Positions 1 through 9,994 of a stretch of 38,598 nucleotides of DNA are shown piece by piece. The notes beneath the pieces were generated by a model that saw only the letters and a list, made by a program, of their open reading frames with translations, ran no database searches and had not been told where the DNA came from. Every line of letters starts with the position of its first letter. Positions within the stretch are counted from its first letter, which is position 1. Position numbers and translations under genes: made by a program. Source of the stretch: Physocladia obscura (lineage: Eukaryota; Chytridiomycota; Chytridiomycetes; Chytridiales; Chytriomycetaceae); the NCBI GenBank assembly GCA_027596945.1, contig JADGJH010000025.1:1-38598 (forward strand). Direction: 5' to 3'.

Positions 1-280
1 ATATTCTTCAAATTTTCAAAGCAAAAAAGAGATCCTGATATTAAGAAAAATAAAAATTCCAATCCAGCAAATCAACCACCACGACTGATGTTTATGTATA
101 AAAATTGAAAATTAAAAAAGAAAATTTGCCGTACACTCAAAGGATGATTGCAGTTGTTGCTTCTATGCCCGTGGGAACACTTCCACTAATTCAACAAAAC
201 AATTTTTTCTTCATCTGCATAAAATATATACTTCAGGGAAACAACTTCACAATGTTTTCTTTACTACCAAAATATACCCA

Positions 281-484
281 TCAACTTCTTCTCAATGCAT
301 ATTGACTTTTTGCAAGCGCCTGTTTTCTTGAAATTCTCGAAACATCCCAATCTTGTATTATGTCCAATAATTCCAACTTTCCCTGAACAAAATTAGTTCC
401 AACATAGTCAGAATATTTTGACATTAGACTCTGCAAAACCAAATTAAAGAACTCTCTGATAATTGTTCTGGGAACAAACACTTC
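281..484 (-). CDS. Possible C-terminal exon of an unidentified protein
   Basis: This minus-strand frame ends in a stop at 281-283. It translates to a well-mixed, protein-like sequence that includes TIIREFFNLVLQSLMSK, GTNFVQGKLELLDIIQDW and a basic C-terminus ending SQYALRRS. It has no low-complexity character, unlike most random frames in this AT-rich region. I do not recognise the family. No convincing upstream exon or start codon was found, although GT/AG pairs upstream could allow one. It may be the last exon of a gene that has otherwise decayed, or a chance open frame. Confidence 0.22.
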   Translation of the reverse strand, partial: EVFVPRTIIREFFNLVLQSLMSKYSDYVGTNFVQGKLELLDIIQDWDVSRISRKQALAKSQYALRRS

Positions 485-704
485 AGGAAAAAAATTGCAA
501 TAATAATGTGGTAATAATATAGTTTGCCACAAATTCGACCATTTCTATGCTTAACTATTCGTGTCGTGTTGAAGTATATTGTTCTCTGTAATAGGAGATA
601 ATCAGTATAAATCAAGCAATGCAATAAAAATATGTTATTCTTATTTCTGAATCTGCCAATTCAATTTTTCTCATAGAAATTATTGTACCATAGTTGCATA
701 ATAG

Positions 705-926
705 GTTTGCACATTGACTATACTTCATTCATGGAGAAAAAAGTCAAATATTCATCAGGCAATGGAATCAGCTGTATCTATTTTGTCTTAGTTTATAGTC
801 CACTATTATGACTGCTGATGCCCTGCCTAAGGCTGTGTGGGACAGCTGTGAGTTGCAGACCAAATCAGTGGCAAGACAGACTCAATCTAAACAGCAAGTT
901 CCCAGACCTAAATTATCCAATTGAAA
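705..926 (+). mobile_element. Decayed Ty1/copia-like retrotransposon fragment (RNase H end)
   Basis: A plus-strand translation beginning near 705 reads HIDYTSFMEKKVKYSSGNG. After a frame change near 805 it reads MTADALPKAVWDS. The order HID-x-x-x-F-x-x-x-KV followed by TADAL-x-K matches the closing motifs of Ty1/copia RNase H (typically HIDxxYHFxREKV ... ADxLTKxL). The frame is broken and the rest of the polyprotein is absent. A TGTTGAGAAG sequence at about 934, just after the coding remnant, resembles the start of a copia-type LTR, but a second LTR was not found. This is recognition from memory of short motifs and is tentative. Confidence 0.32.
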
Positions 927-1272
927 AACAACCATGTTGAGAAGATTCTACAATATAAGACACAGGTTAATAAATGTATTTCATTGTTTGAATTGAATTC
1001 GAGAGTTTTTTGTGCTGTTCCAATTGTTCATCTATAAAGAGTCTGGTAGAATTTCCATTAATTTTCCAGTTGCAGCATCATATATTGTTCTTGGTTTGGG
1101 CTTTTGCGAACATTAATTGGTGAAATTTGGAGATGTCATAGTCAAATGCTAGTTTTGTTGTTGGTGTCAGTATTACCGGAATTTTTGGAGATTGTCGTGC
1201 CAAGTGGAAATATGACACAATAAACAATAATTCATGATTTTTCACACAGGTAGAAAGAAGTTCGAAAAATAT

Positions 1273-2275
1273 TTATTCACGTTGAAGATTTTTTTCTGAC
1301 TTCATTATTAGTTTTGGTCTTTCACTTTGTAATTTTGATTTTGTTGAAGAAATATCCTGCAAAATAAAATTTCGTTTTCTTTCGTTGATCCAATATCGCT
1401 CTGAGTTTACTACTTGTACCAAAATGTATAATTGTACACTATTGAAAATTGCAAAAAATAAAGGAGTCGACACCTGGAATACAGCGTACATGTCTGCAGA
1501 ATTCGCAACCAATATTATTGCTGATCGCAAAGCTGAGAAAAACGGAAGGAGTGTGAAAAAGAAAGAGAAAGAGAAAAAATAAAAAAGTTGAAAAAAAGTT
1601 CAAATAATTTAGGATTTACCATTTTCCTTCAAAATTATTTGACTGAATTTTGACGCATTGCTCTTAATCATGCTGCGATTTGCAATAAGAACAACTGCAG
1701 TACAGTAGAAATCTATGATGATATCAGCTGAAAGATATCCTATTCCTGTCCAAGTGTTTTGAAAATAAACACACTGCAAAGAAATGGAGTTCCATGCACC
1801 ATTGCTTTCATACAAATCACAAATAGTCCAGAAAATTCGGTTCACTGAAACCAAACACATACCACATTTCACCCAAAACCTGTTTCCAGAAACCGCATTG
1901 GTTTTATACAGCAATATGAAATCTGAAAAAAGTAATAAATAATAATAAATAATAAATAAAAACAGGGAAAGCGAAGGAAGAAAAAGTACCGAAAATAAGC
2001 TCCATCAGATGATATAAAAAATTGTAAAAAAAATCTCCTGCAGAGCAATTCGCTTCGTTCCAAAAATACGACAAAATAATCAAAGCTTGCAGTATAGCAA
2101 AAGTCACATTAAATGCAAGAAGAAAAGATCCAATAATTCGAAATGGAGATTTTTTTCCGTTTAGAAGAAGCTGTACAGTTAAGACGAATCCTCGCAAAGC
2201 TACTTGCACGTTTATTCCTGTAAATATACCTAGGCCCAAATAATTGAGAAGATTGGGATTGGAAAACGATGTCAT
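1273..2275 (-). CDS. Orphan seven-transmembrane protein
   Basis: I join three exons on the minus strand: 2275-1990, 1922-1620 and 1532-1273, giving 282 residues. Both introns (66 and 87 nt) have GT-AG ends and keep the frame. The protein starts MTSFSNPNLLNYLG and has no evident cleavable signal. It shows seven hydrophobic segments, at roughly residues 12-37, 47-71, 83-105, 114-134, 160-180, 202-223 and 228-245, followed by a charged, Lys/Glu-rich cytoplasmic-type tail. The layout suggests a receptor-like or solute-sensing membrane protein. I recognise no family motif such as DRY or NPxxY, so function is unknown. It is divergent from the dynactin p25 gene that starts at 2620. Confidence 0.72.
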
Positions 2276-2619
2276 TCTTGAAGATGGCCGATTCCTCAAC
2301 CTTATTTTGTTTATTTGAAATTTTCGCAGACATTTTTTTGACTTACGTTTCGACAATCTATTCCACCAGCCGTGTACTTTTCTGCCCTCCCACCCATCAA
2401 CCTGCAATTTTTCGTCTTTTGCTTTTGTTTTCTCGTTATTTCTCTGTTTTTTTTTTTCTTTTCAGAGGCATGTCTTGGAGCCACTCTTTCTACTTTCTAT
2501 TTCGTTTTCAGTTTACTTTCAGCTCACTTGCCCTCGTTTATTTTTTATTATCTGATTTTATTTTATTTAATTGTCAATCAGAGTTTTTCACTCTCTGTGG
2601 AGACTGAAAAATTTTCAAA
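2276..2619. promoter_or_regulatory. Divergent intergenic region, 7TM gene and dynactin p25
   Basis: These 344 bp separate two divergent start codons (2275 minus, 2620 plus) and must hold both promoters. The sequence is strongly T-rich on the plus strand, with long pyrimidine tracts between about 2400 and 2570, typical of fungal core promoters. No defined operator was identified. Plus-strand open frames in it are low-complexity Phe/Leu/Ser-rich and are taken as non-coding. Confidence 0.45.
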
Positions 2620-3381
2620 ATGGAGCTCACTCCCGAATACTATGACAAGGGCGAATACATTGAAACAGACACCGGTAACAAAGTTAGTCGCAAAAGCGTA
2701 ATTCACGGATCGCAAAATATCATTTTGGGTGGCAAGACTATCATCCAAACGGGCACTGTTGTTCGCGGCGATTTGCGACGATCTGGGACAGCGCATGCTG
2801 TTGTTATTGCCATTGGAAAGTATGCGCTGTTGGCTTCGCGCTCAGTTGTTCGCCCACCATCGAAAGTTTATAAGAGGTAGAAGCACATATCGTATTGGAT
2901 GGTTTCGTTGCTGTTGGCCTGTTTTTCTGTTAACATGAAAACTAGTATCTTCTCGTATTATCCAATCAAAATTGGTGATTTTGTACATATCGGTGACTCA
3001 GAAACTTTGAAAAAAAATCGTCATCTTGACTCCAAGTTAATGTTTCTTCTTTTATTTTTTATAGGCGAAGGATCTATTGTGGAAGCTGCACAGATTGGTT
3101 CATACGTACAAATTGGCAAAAATTGTGTGATTGTGCGTATTTTTTTCTTTTTCGTCTCCAGTTTTTTCAGCTGAAATAAAATAAAAAAGGGACGTTTTGC
3201 GATCATAAAAGACTGCACAAAAATTCTTGATAACACTGTAATTGCGCCAAACTGTATTGTTCCGTCATTCAGTGTATATGGAGGTAGTCCTGGCGCGCTT
3301 ATTGAAGAGTTGCCGGAATGTTGGTCGCAAGTTATGGAAAAGAATGCGAAAATTTATTACAGTATGTTTACACCAAAATAA
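2620..3381 (+). CDS. DCTN5: Dynactin subunit 5 (p25)
   Basis: Four exons (2620-2876, 2946-2992, 3065-3132, 3190-3381) give 187 residues, close to the roughly 182 of animal p25. The N-terminus ([20 protein letters not shown]) and the following [12 protein letters not shown] are characteristic. The middle reads [40 protein letters not shown] and [13 protein letters not shown]. These are hexapeptide-repeat turns of the left-handed beta-helix. The family forms the pointed-end complex of dynactin with p27, p62 and Arp11, which helps recruit dynein to membranes. I end the gene at the TAA 3379-3381, because YYSMFTPK aligns with the short C-terminal tail of the family. A good donor (GTATGT at 3362) would allow an alternative longer 3' end. 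Confidence 0.9.
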
Positions 3382-3395
3382 AATTTACTTGAAAT

Positions 3396-3643
3396 ATGAT
3401 ACCGACCTGCAATTTACAAATGGAGTCAAACTCAACTTTGGTTTCCTCCCAGCTTGTTTAAAAAGTTACGTATAACTCTATTTATTCAGAGATGAGCTCG
3501 AAATTCGTCACACAGTGCTCGATGATTCAACTTCGTTTAGATTTATTGAAGTATTTGCTAGTCTGCACAAAGCGGGCAACAAATTATTGATATTAAAAGA
3601 TATAAATTATTGCGCTGTAACGCAACTTGCGATGCGAATTTAA
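3396..3643 (+). CDS. Candidate small gene, unknown function
   Basis: This is a speculative two-exon model, 3396-3424 joined to 3490-3643, encoding about 60 residues. Most of it lies in the second exon, whose frame reads DELEIRHTVLDDSTSFRFIE, then VFASLHKAGNKLLILKDINY and a stop at 3641-3643. The sequence is mixed and protein-like for 50 codons, which is why I list it. The first exon rests on an ATG with a weak GTCAAA donor and could be wrong. The same exon could instead be an alternative 3' end of the dynactin p25 gene just upstream, whose stop is 14 bp before this start. No family is recognised. Confidence 0.27.
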
Positions 3644-3886
3644 TCAATGGGTCACATGACAGTATCTTTTGAAACTAGTTGACAGATCAGCGAAATTTGA
3701 AAATATTTTGCTGCAAGACTTTTTTTTAAGTCAACATCTTGGATTAAACGCTATTGATGTTATTTCTGGAGAAATCATCAGCAGATGGCCCTGTACCACA
3801 CATGAAAAAACCCAATTGAATTTTTCTGGGCAAGCCAACGCTGCCCAGAAATTGAAATGTCTGTCAAGAAAATCAAACCAGACCAA
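3644..3886 (+). promoter_or_regulatory. Upstream region of the GPI-anchored PAN-repeat gene
   Basis: About 240 bp precede the chosen start at 3887. An in-frame ATG at 3857 would add ten residues, but that extension is charged (KKIKPDQ) and would bury the signal peptide. The downstream ATG is therefore preferred. No specific regulatory motif was recognised. Confidence 0.3.
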
Positions 3887-5096
3887 ATGCTTTCGTTAAC
3901 CATTCTCACGGCACTTATTGCATCTGTCTCAGCATGGGACTGGCAGGATGGAAACAACGGCGCGCTCACGTGGGCATCCGGTTGCGAATACACCGGTGGC
4001 GTTATTGGAACCAGCACAACAATCGGTGCAAATTGTGGGACAGAATGCCAAACTACATCGGGTTGCGAGTACTTTACGTGGGTGGAAGATGCGAATCTCG
4101 ACTCAAGTGGAACGTGTACCTTGGCCGATACCACGGCTTCTGGGCCGACCTACAACAGCGCTGCTGCCACCGCCAATGAAGCAAATATCTGTGGCTACTT
4201 GAACGCTGTTTCGGCTGCATCCACAACAACCACTGCTGCTGCATCGCCAACATCGAGCGGAAGTTTTACCTTTGCTTCGGGTAACAACGGTGCTTTGTAT
4301 TGGGCTTCTGGCTGTGCTTACAGCGGAAGTGTTATTGGCAGCATTACTGATACTGGTGCGAACTGTGGAGGTGATTGTGTCAATGAAGTCAACTGTGCCT
4401 ATTTCAGCTGGGATGGAGTCAGCAACTCGTGTGTTTATTATTCCAGCTCGGCCACTGGGCCTATTGGAGATGGTGCCAGCGGTGCTATCTGTGGCTATCC
4501 GGTAACTGTGAACGCAGGCAGCAATACGGGGTCTGATTCAGGCTCTTCCGGTTCCTCTGGATCTGGATCTGCAACAACAACCTCTGCTACAGGTGCAATT
4601 AATTTTTATTCACCGAAAACCCTTTTTTTGTCATTTCAAAACTGAACAAAATTTTTCAGATTCTGGTTTCAATTTCCAAGACGGAAACAACGGTCTGCTC
4701 GAATGGGCTTCTGGGTGTGATTGGTCTGGTGGCTCTCTCGGAAATACGCAGACTACAGGGCAGCTCTGCGGCGCAGCATGTGCGAGTGATTCCGGATGTG
4801 AAAAATTCACTTGGGCCAATATCAGCGGCGGGATCTGTGAATTTTACGCCAACTCTGCCACTGGACCGATTGGCAACGGTGCTGAAGGAGCTATTTGTGG
4901 TTACCTTCTGACTGCGTCTGTCTCTGCTACTGGAACATCTTCCCAAAGCGGAACAGCTGCAACTGGCAAAAGTTCCTCTGCCACATCAATTACCAGTAAA
5001 TCTGCTACCACAGCTACTGCGTCTGTTTCATCTGGTGCTATTTCTTCAGGAATATTTGTTGCTGTTGTTGGTCTCGCGTATCTTTTCCTTTTGTAG
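3887..5096 (+). CDS. Secreted GPI-anchored protein with three PAN/Apple-like repeats
   Basis: Two exons (3887-4592, 4660-5096) encode 380 residues. The start MLSLTILTALIASVSA is a clear signal peptide. The mature protein has three similar modules of about 75-85 residues, each beginning with a DGNNG or SGNNG, WASGC-type segment. Each module continues with an invariant pattern: a C-x3-C pair, C-x2-F-x-W, another Cys, and a terminal ICGY. This resembles PAN/Apple-type modules, which bind protein or carbohydrate. Ser/Thr/Ala-rich linkers follow modules two and three, likely O-glycosylated stalks. The C-terminus is a hydrophobic tail (SGIFVAVVGLAYLFLL) after small residues, as in GPI-anchor signals. 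The single intron falls in the linker before module three. The protein probably sits on the cell surface or wall; the ligand is unknown. Confidence 0.8.
3920..4906 (+). repeat. Three tandem PAN-like coding repeats
   Basis: The approximate repeat spans are 3938-4200, 4270-4500 and 4678-4906. Each encodes a DGNNG/SGNNG-x-L-x-WASGC start and an ICGY end. Copies two and three also share the stretch SATGPIG-x-GA-x-GAICGY, so they are the most similar pair. The intron at 4593-4659 separates copies two and three, as expected if modules were duplicated as units. Confidence 0.75.
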
Positions 5097-5271
5097 TCAT
5101 TCTGTTAGGCGAATTCTTAGATATCTCGAACCAACTGTTGTACATTCGGCTGACCGAAAATTAGAAAGAGAAAAGAAAATAAAGATTAAACACAAAACAC
5201 AGATGCTATAATTTGCAATTTCAAAGTCATCAAGTTTAAGAACTTTGAAATACATGAAAATATATATTTTT

Positions 5272-8200
5272 TTATTTGTGTTTTTCGTTTGTTGAGTTGA
5301 ATAAGCTCGCAAAAATCGACCCTGGTGTTGCCAGCAAAGTTTTTGGTGAGTCAAATTCCGCAACTTTACCTGCATCCATCACAAGAACTTTGTCAAAATC
5401 TTCCAAAACGCCTGCTTGCAATCTGTGTAAAACGGAAACAACAGTTGTCTCCCCAAAATTCTCTTGAATAATTTTTCGCAGAGTGCTTTCGGTGTCGGGG
5501 TCAACTGAGGATGTGGCCTCGTCCATCAAGACAATTTTAGGCTTCAATAATAAAATGCGTGCAAAAAATAACAGCTGTCGTTGCCCAAGAGAAAAATTAG
5601 ATCCACCATTTTCGATGCTGGTTTCGAGCTTATTTTCAAGATTTCCGACAAAGGATTTCAAACCAACTGATTCAAGGGTCGCCCAAAGTTGGGCGTCAGT
5701 GAAGATTGAGTGATGGTCCAAAGTACTGCGTAGGGTTCCAGAAAATAAAAAAATATCCTGTGGAATTACTTCCATTGACTGACGCAAGGTTTGAAAACCA
5801 ACTGATTTAATTTCTAATGGGGGAAGGCAGAAAGATTCAATGAAAATGAAATGAAAAACAGAAGAAAAAAAGCGTGAAAAACGCACCCCGATCATCAACC
5901 GTAAGTGACCCTTCAAAATCGGCAAATCTAAGTAAAACACTAAGCAAGGTACTCTTTCCAGACCCCGTTCTTCCGACGACGCAAACTTTTTCTCCCGACG
6001 CAATTGTCAAAGAAACGTTTTTCAAAACAGCCTTGTCAGGGTTTGAGTGGTAAAACGCGCTAACTTCCTTCAGTTCAATTCGCCCGGAATGTGGCCAGCT
6101 TTCGGGAGCTGGGTCTTTATCAAGTTTGGCAGGACCTTCAATTGGTAAACGTTCAGCGTATTCGACAAGACGTTCCACGCAAACCATCTGTTTTTTTATT
6201 ACTATTCATTAAAATTGCAGTCAACAAACTTACTTCTGTCTCCATGTTTGCAGAGCTTTGAAGAAGCATGTTCATCAAGCTCGTCATACTGTTTGTATAA
6301 ACGAGAGCATTGCCGATTGTATTTGCAGATATAATTGAGCTTTCTGTTGAAAGCATAGCAAGGACAAAAACTAAAATCCCTGAAATCAATTCCAATCGCA
6401 GAGTAACCCAAATTTCTGTTTTTGTTTTTGTTTTGTTTTCCACATTTATAGACTGCTTTTCAATGGAATAAAAAAAAAAATAAAGATTACCTGTTCCAAA
6501 TTTGAAAAATAATGGACTATTAGAGTGATCAAGCAAAAGATTGGTAGTGTCCGCAAAATAACGCTGTTTCTTGTAGGCCAAAATAGTGGTAACACCTTCA
6601 AGAGCTTCTGAAATATGCGAATATAATGGAGAGCGTTGGGTAGACTCCAATCTTTTCAACTGTCGCATTGCAGCCCTGTAATATTTTAATACGTATAGGT
6701 ACAGTCCAGAAACTGGAACAACGCCAACTAGAAAAAAAAATTGGTTCCAGAAAATAATAAAAAGTTTTCGAAACGCGAACTAACCCAAGATTATTGGGGC
6801 ATTGATAGCAAGAATTACTAAGATTGAAAACAGCCCGCCAATTGCTGCAATCAGCTGAAAAACTTGTGGAAGTAGACGTTGGTCAATTGCTGCCATATCT
6901 TTGGTGAAACGATTCATTATCCGGCCGATTTGCTGAGACTCAAACCACCACAAAGGAGCGTTCAAAACTCCGGAAACAGCTGTTTTATGAAAAAATTTTG
7001 TGCTCTTCATAATTCCTCCGTGTATAATAAGGTTTGTCGTCACTTTTTTTTTAATAAATATTTTTGTTTTGACTTTCAACAAAAAAAACAACTTACCAAG
7101 AAAAATAACACTGATCCAAACGACGATATTATACCACCGAGTCCAAAAAGAATTTTCATGCGAGCTACCCAAAATAGAGTTATTTGTCCACCACGTCAGC
7201 CATTGAGATGATATCACGCCACATGCCTGGAAACAAAGGACTGAAGCTGTCAAACTTAGAATGGCAGAATATCCACCAAATGCTTCAATATAGCTTTTAT
7301 ATGTATGCCATTTTACGTTTCCTGTTTCGCTTTCTTCGTCAGCCAGGATACTTGTATAATTTTCAACAATTGGCGCGGGTAATGACGGGGTCACACGCTC
7401 ATAGGCAGCACCAGCAGCAGAAGTTAATGTAATTGGACCTTTGTTGTCATCAATTGAAGTAATGAAAGACGAAAATTCTTGATTTTGCGTCAACTCGGTA
7501 AAAGATCCTTGAATTATTTTACCAGATTCACTAATGAATATGATGTGGTCGGTTTGATTTAAAATATCATGATTATGTGTGGCTAAGATGATTGTTTTAT
7601 CTTTTAACGCCGTTTTAAGGCAAAGTTCGAAAACTCTTCGAGATACTTTGGCATCGAGAGAAGACAGTGGATCATCGAGAAGATATATGTCTAATTTGAA
7701 GTATTTAAGAACAGGAATAAGTTCTATTAATTGTAATGATTTTGTAATTGAGTTTTACTTGTTTACCTGCATCGCTGTAAACTGCTCTGGCCAGAGCAAT
7801 TCGCGTTTTTTGACCACCACTAACACTTGAGCCTTTTTCTCCAAGGATAGTCTTGATGCCATTAGCCATGATTGCCAAATCTGACTCCAAACACGATACG
7901 TTGACAGCTTGATCAAGCTTTTCTTGGTTTAGTTTAGAACCAAAGAGAATATTATCTTCCACAGTTCCAGTTTGGATCCAGGGCTGTTGATTGCAAAAAG
8001 CGATGGTCCCGTTAAGTGTTGCACTTCCAGAGTTGATTTGGAGGTTGCCTAAAAGAGCGTTTAGAAGTGATGACTTTCCACTGCCAACGCCGCCAACAAC
8101 AGCGACAAAGGTTCCTTTTTTGATGGCTAAGTTTGCATCTTCCAAAACATTTCTTGGGGTTTGAGATCTCTCCGAACTGTCATTCGGACTGTCTCGAACT

Positions 8201-9839
8201 TTAGCAGCGTTTTTAGAAGTTTTTTGGAGCACTTTCTGTGAGGAAGAAGGCCAATTGAAGGAGGCATTTTTCATCGAAATGGCAACATCAGGTGATCCAA
8301 TATCTGACAAAACATTGTCTCGATCAATCGAAATGAGGTAATCGTAAATTCTTCCCCAAGAAACTGAAGCCGAAACCATGTTGCTGCAAAAAGAAGACCA
8401 AATTAACATTGATACCATTTCGAATTTTCAGATTCTTACTTTATAACTTGTGGCAATGTAATAAGAGGCTGAACAAGAAGATTGAAAAGCGCGAAAGAAG
8501 GAAAAATAATTGATGCTGAAATGGCGTTTCCCCGAGCCGCATACAAAGTGAAAGCCGATACAACAGAGATGAGACTGGCTAGCTGGCCGGCAACAACAAA
8601 TGAAACAACGCCATACAAGAACCGACCAAGCCACCGTAGCTGTTCCAAACGTGCAACATTGATGGCTAGTTCGAAATCTGGAACGAGAGAACGTATTTTG
8701 AGGAGTTGAATGCCTAAAGTATATTAAAACGTTAAGCTTTGAGCGGATAAGAAACAACAATTTGAAAAAAAAATAACGAACAAACCAGTTAACGCTTCAC
8801 GAATTAACTTCACGCGCAAGTCATTGTGTTTAACCATTTTTGGTAAAGAAGAGATAATAAACAGCGGAATTGTAACTCCAAGGATGGTGAAAGAGCCCAT
8901 AAGGGCGCCAACACCAGCACCAACAGATGATCCCAGCATAACAGCAAGAAGAGCAACTGCAGAAAAGATCTGGAGGGGAAGAGCCCAAAGCAGGTGACAC
9001 TGTTCAGCGGCAATAGCGATAGATTCAGAGTCAACGTTAATAAGGTTGAGAACATAACCGGGTGAGAAACGAGGATCCGGCTTGATATTGAGAGATTTGC
9101 GGACAACGGCCTTGATCAAAAGAGACCTGATGTTAAAAGCAACGCGGCGAACAAGCGAGTCACAAAGACGGCCGAAGACGGATGCGAGAACTTTGAGGAC
9201 GAGAAGCACGGCAGCCAGAAGATAGGCGTTCTTGGTGACCAGCGGAAAGCCGGGCAGTTGGGGGATGGGAACAGTGTCCCAGTCGACATTTGCGGGTACG
9301 GCGTCGTGGAAGGCGGCGAGGTCGATGATCTGCTGCAGCACCAGTGGCGCACCAACGACGCCGGCCACGCCCAGCAGCATGCACACGCCGCTCGACACCC
9401 AGGCCGCACGCGCCGAAGTCCATAGATACGGAAACAAGGCCGGCAACCCTACGTGGCTTTTTCCGCCCCTTTTGTCTTTCCTCCGGGCTTTTTGGCTTCC
9501 CTTGCCACCGCTGCCAGTGCCAGCTCCACCACTTTCTACAGCTCCACTTTCATTGCCAACACTATTGATACTGACACCACCCAAATCACCACCAACTAAA
9601 CCGGAACCAAAACCTCCTCTTGATGCCTGCTGCTGCACGCGACGTGCCTCTGCTACGCCCGCCTCAAATGCTCTCACCCAGTCGAGCGTGTTTGCGGCAA
9701 GGTCCTTTTGCGCGAGAATCGGTAAATCGCTGCCCACAAGCTCCTTCGCTGCTGCGAGACGCACTACTTTGGTCATCCACGCCACGCTCACGAGCGACCA
9801 CGCGTTGAGAGAAACTCTTGCTCTTGTCCTCTCTGTCAT
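5272..9839 (-). CDS. ABC transporter, subfamily C (MRP/Ycf1-like full transporter)
   Basis: Nine exons on the minus strand (9839-8786, 8713-8440, 8383-7767, 7690-7097, 7042-6785, 6727-6491, 6415-6234, 6187-5887, 5813-5272) join in frame to 1352 residues. The order is TMD1, NBD1, TMD2, NBD2, without the extra N-terminal TMD0 of long MRPs. NBD1 has Walker A GGVGSGKSS (near residue 540), signature VSGGQ and Walker B IYLLDDPLSSLD. NBD2 has Walker A GRTGSGKST (about 1144), a signature-like FSLGQRQ, Walker B IVLMDEATSSVD and switch His in LHRL. The family exports glutathione conjugates, organic anions or drugs at vacuolar or plasma membranes; the substrate here cannot be told. A Gly/Ser-rich loop lies near residues 80-120. 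Exon 1 is markedly GC-rich. The final LHR replaces the usual AHR. Confidence 0.9.
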
Positions 9840-9994
9840 CCTTCTCCTCTCGAAAAAATTGCTTCCATTTCCGCATAAATTTTTTTTTCCATTTTAGGGG
9901 CAGCGCCCATCGCCGCCCGTCGCTTTCAAGCGCCAGTCACGCCATCTTCAGACCGTTTTGTTTTCTTTCTTCTTTTTTATTATTATTAAATATT
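9840..9994 (-). promoter_or_regulatory. Short spacer between bzz1 stop and ABC transporter start
   Basis: Only 155 bp separate the bzz1 stop codon (9995-9997) from the transporter start at 9839 on the same strand. The transporter promoter must therefore lie here or overlap the end of bzz1. The sequence contains a pyrimidine-rich stretch on the plus strand and no recognised motif. Confidence 0.35.

Larger units (their letters stand above)
1..1272. other. AT-rich stretch without a confident gene
   Basis: No complete gene can be supported here. The stretch holds a short minus-strand open frame (281-484) and a plus-strand stretch resembling the end of a Ty1/copia polyprotein (about 705-926), both listed separately. 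On the minus strand around 1050-1200 there are further short peptide-like runs broken by stops, which suggests decayed coding sequence rather than live exons. No tRNA, rRNA or CRISPR-like repeats were seen. Confidence 0.6.

Noticed and set aside
2269..2701. Plus-strand frames in the region upstream of dynactin p25
   Set aside because: They are Phe/Leu/Ser-rich translations of T-rich promoter DNA, overlapping the p25 start in other frames.
9232..9897. Plus-strand 221-codon open frame
   Set aside because: It is antisense to the GC-rich exon 1 of the ABC transporter. Its Pro/Ser-rich translation is a composition artefact, while the minus frame continues into a complete transporter.
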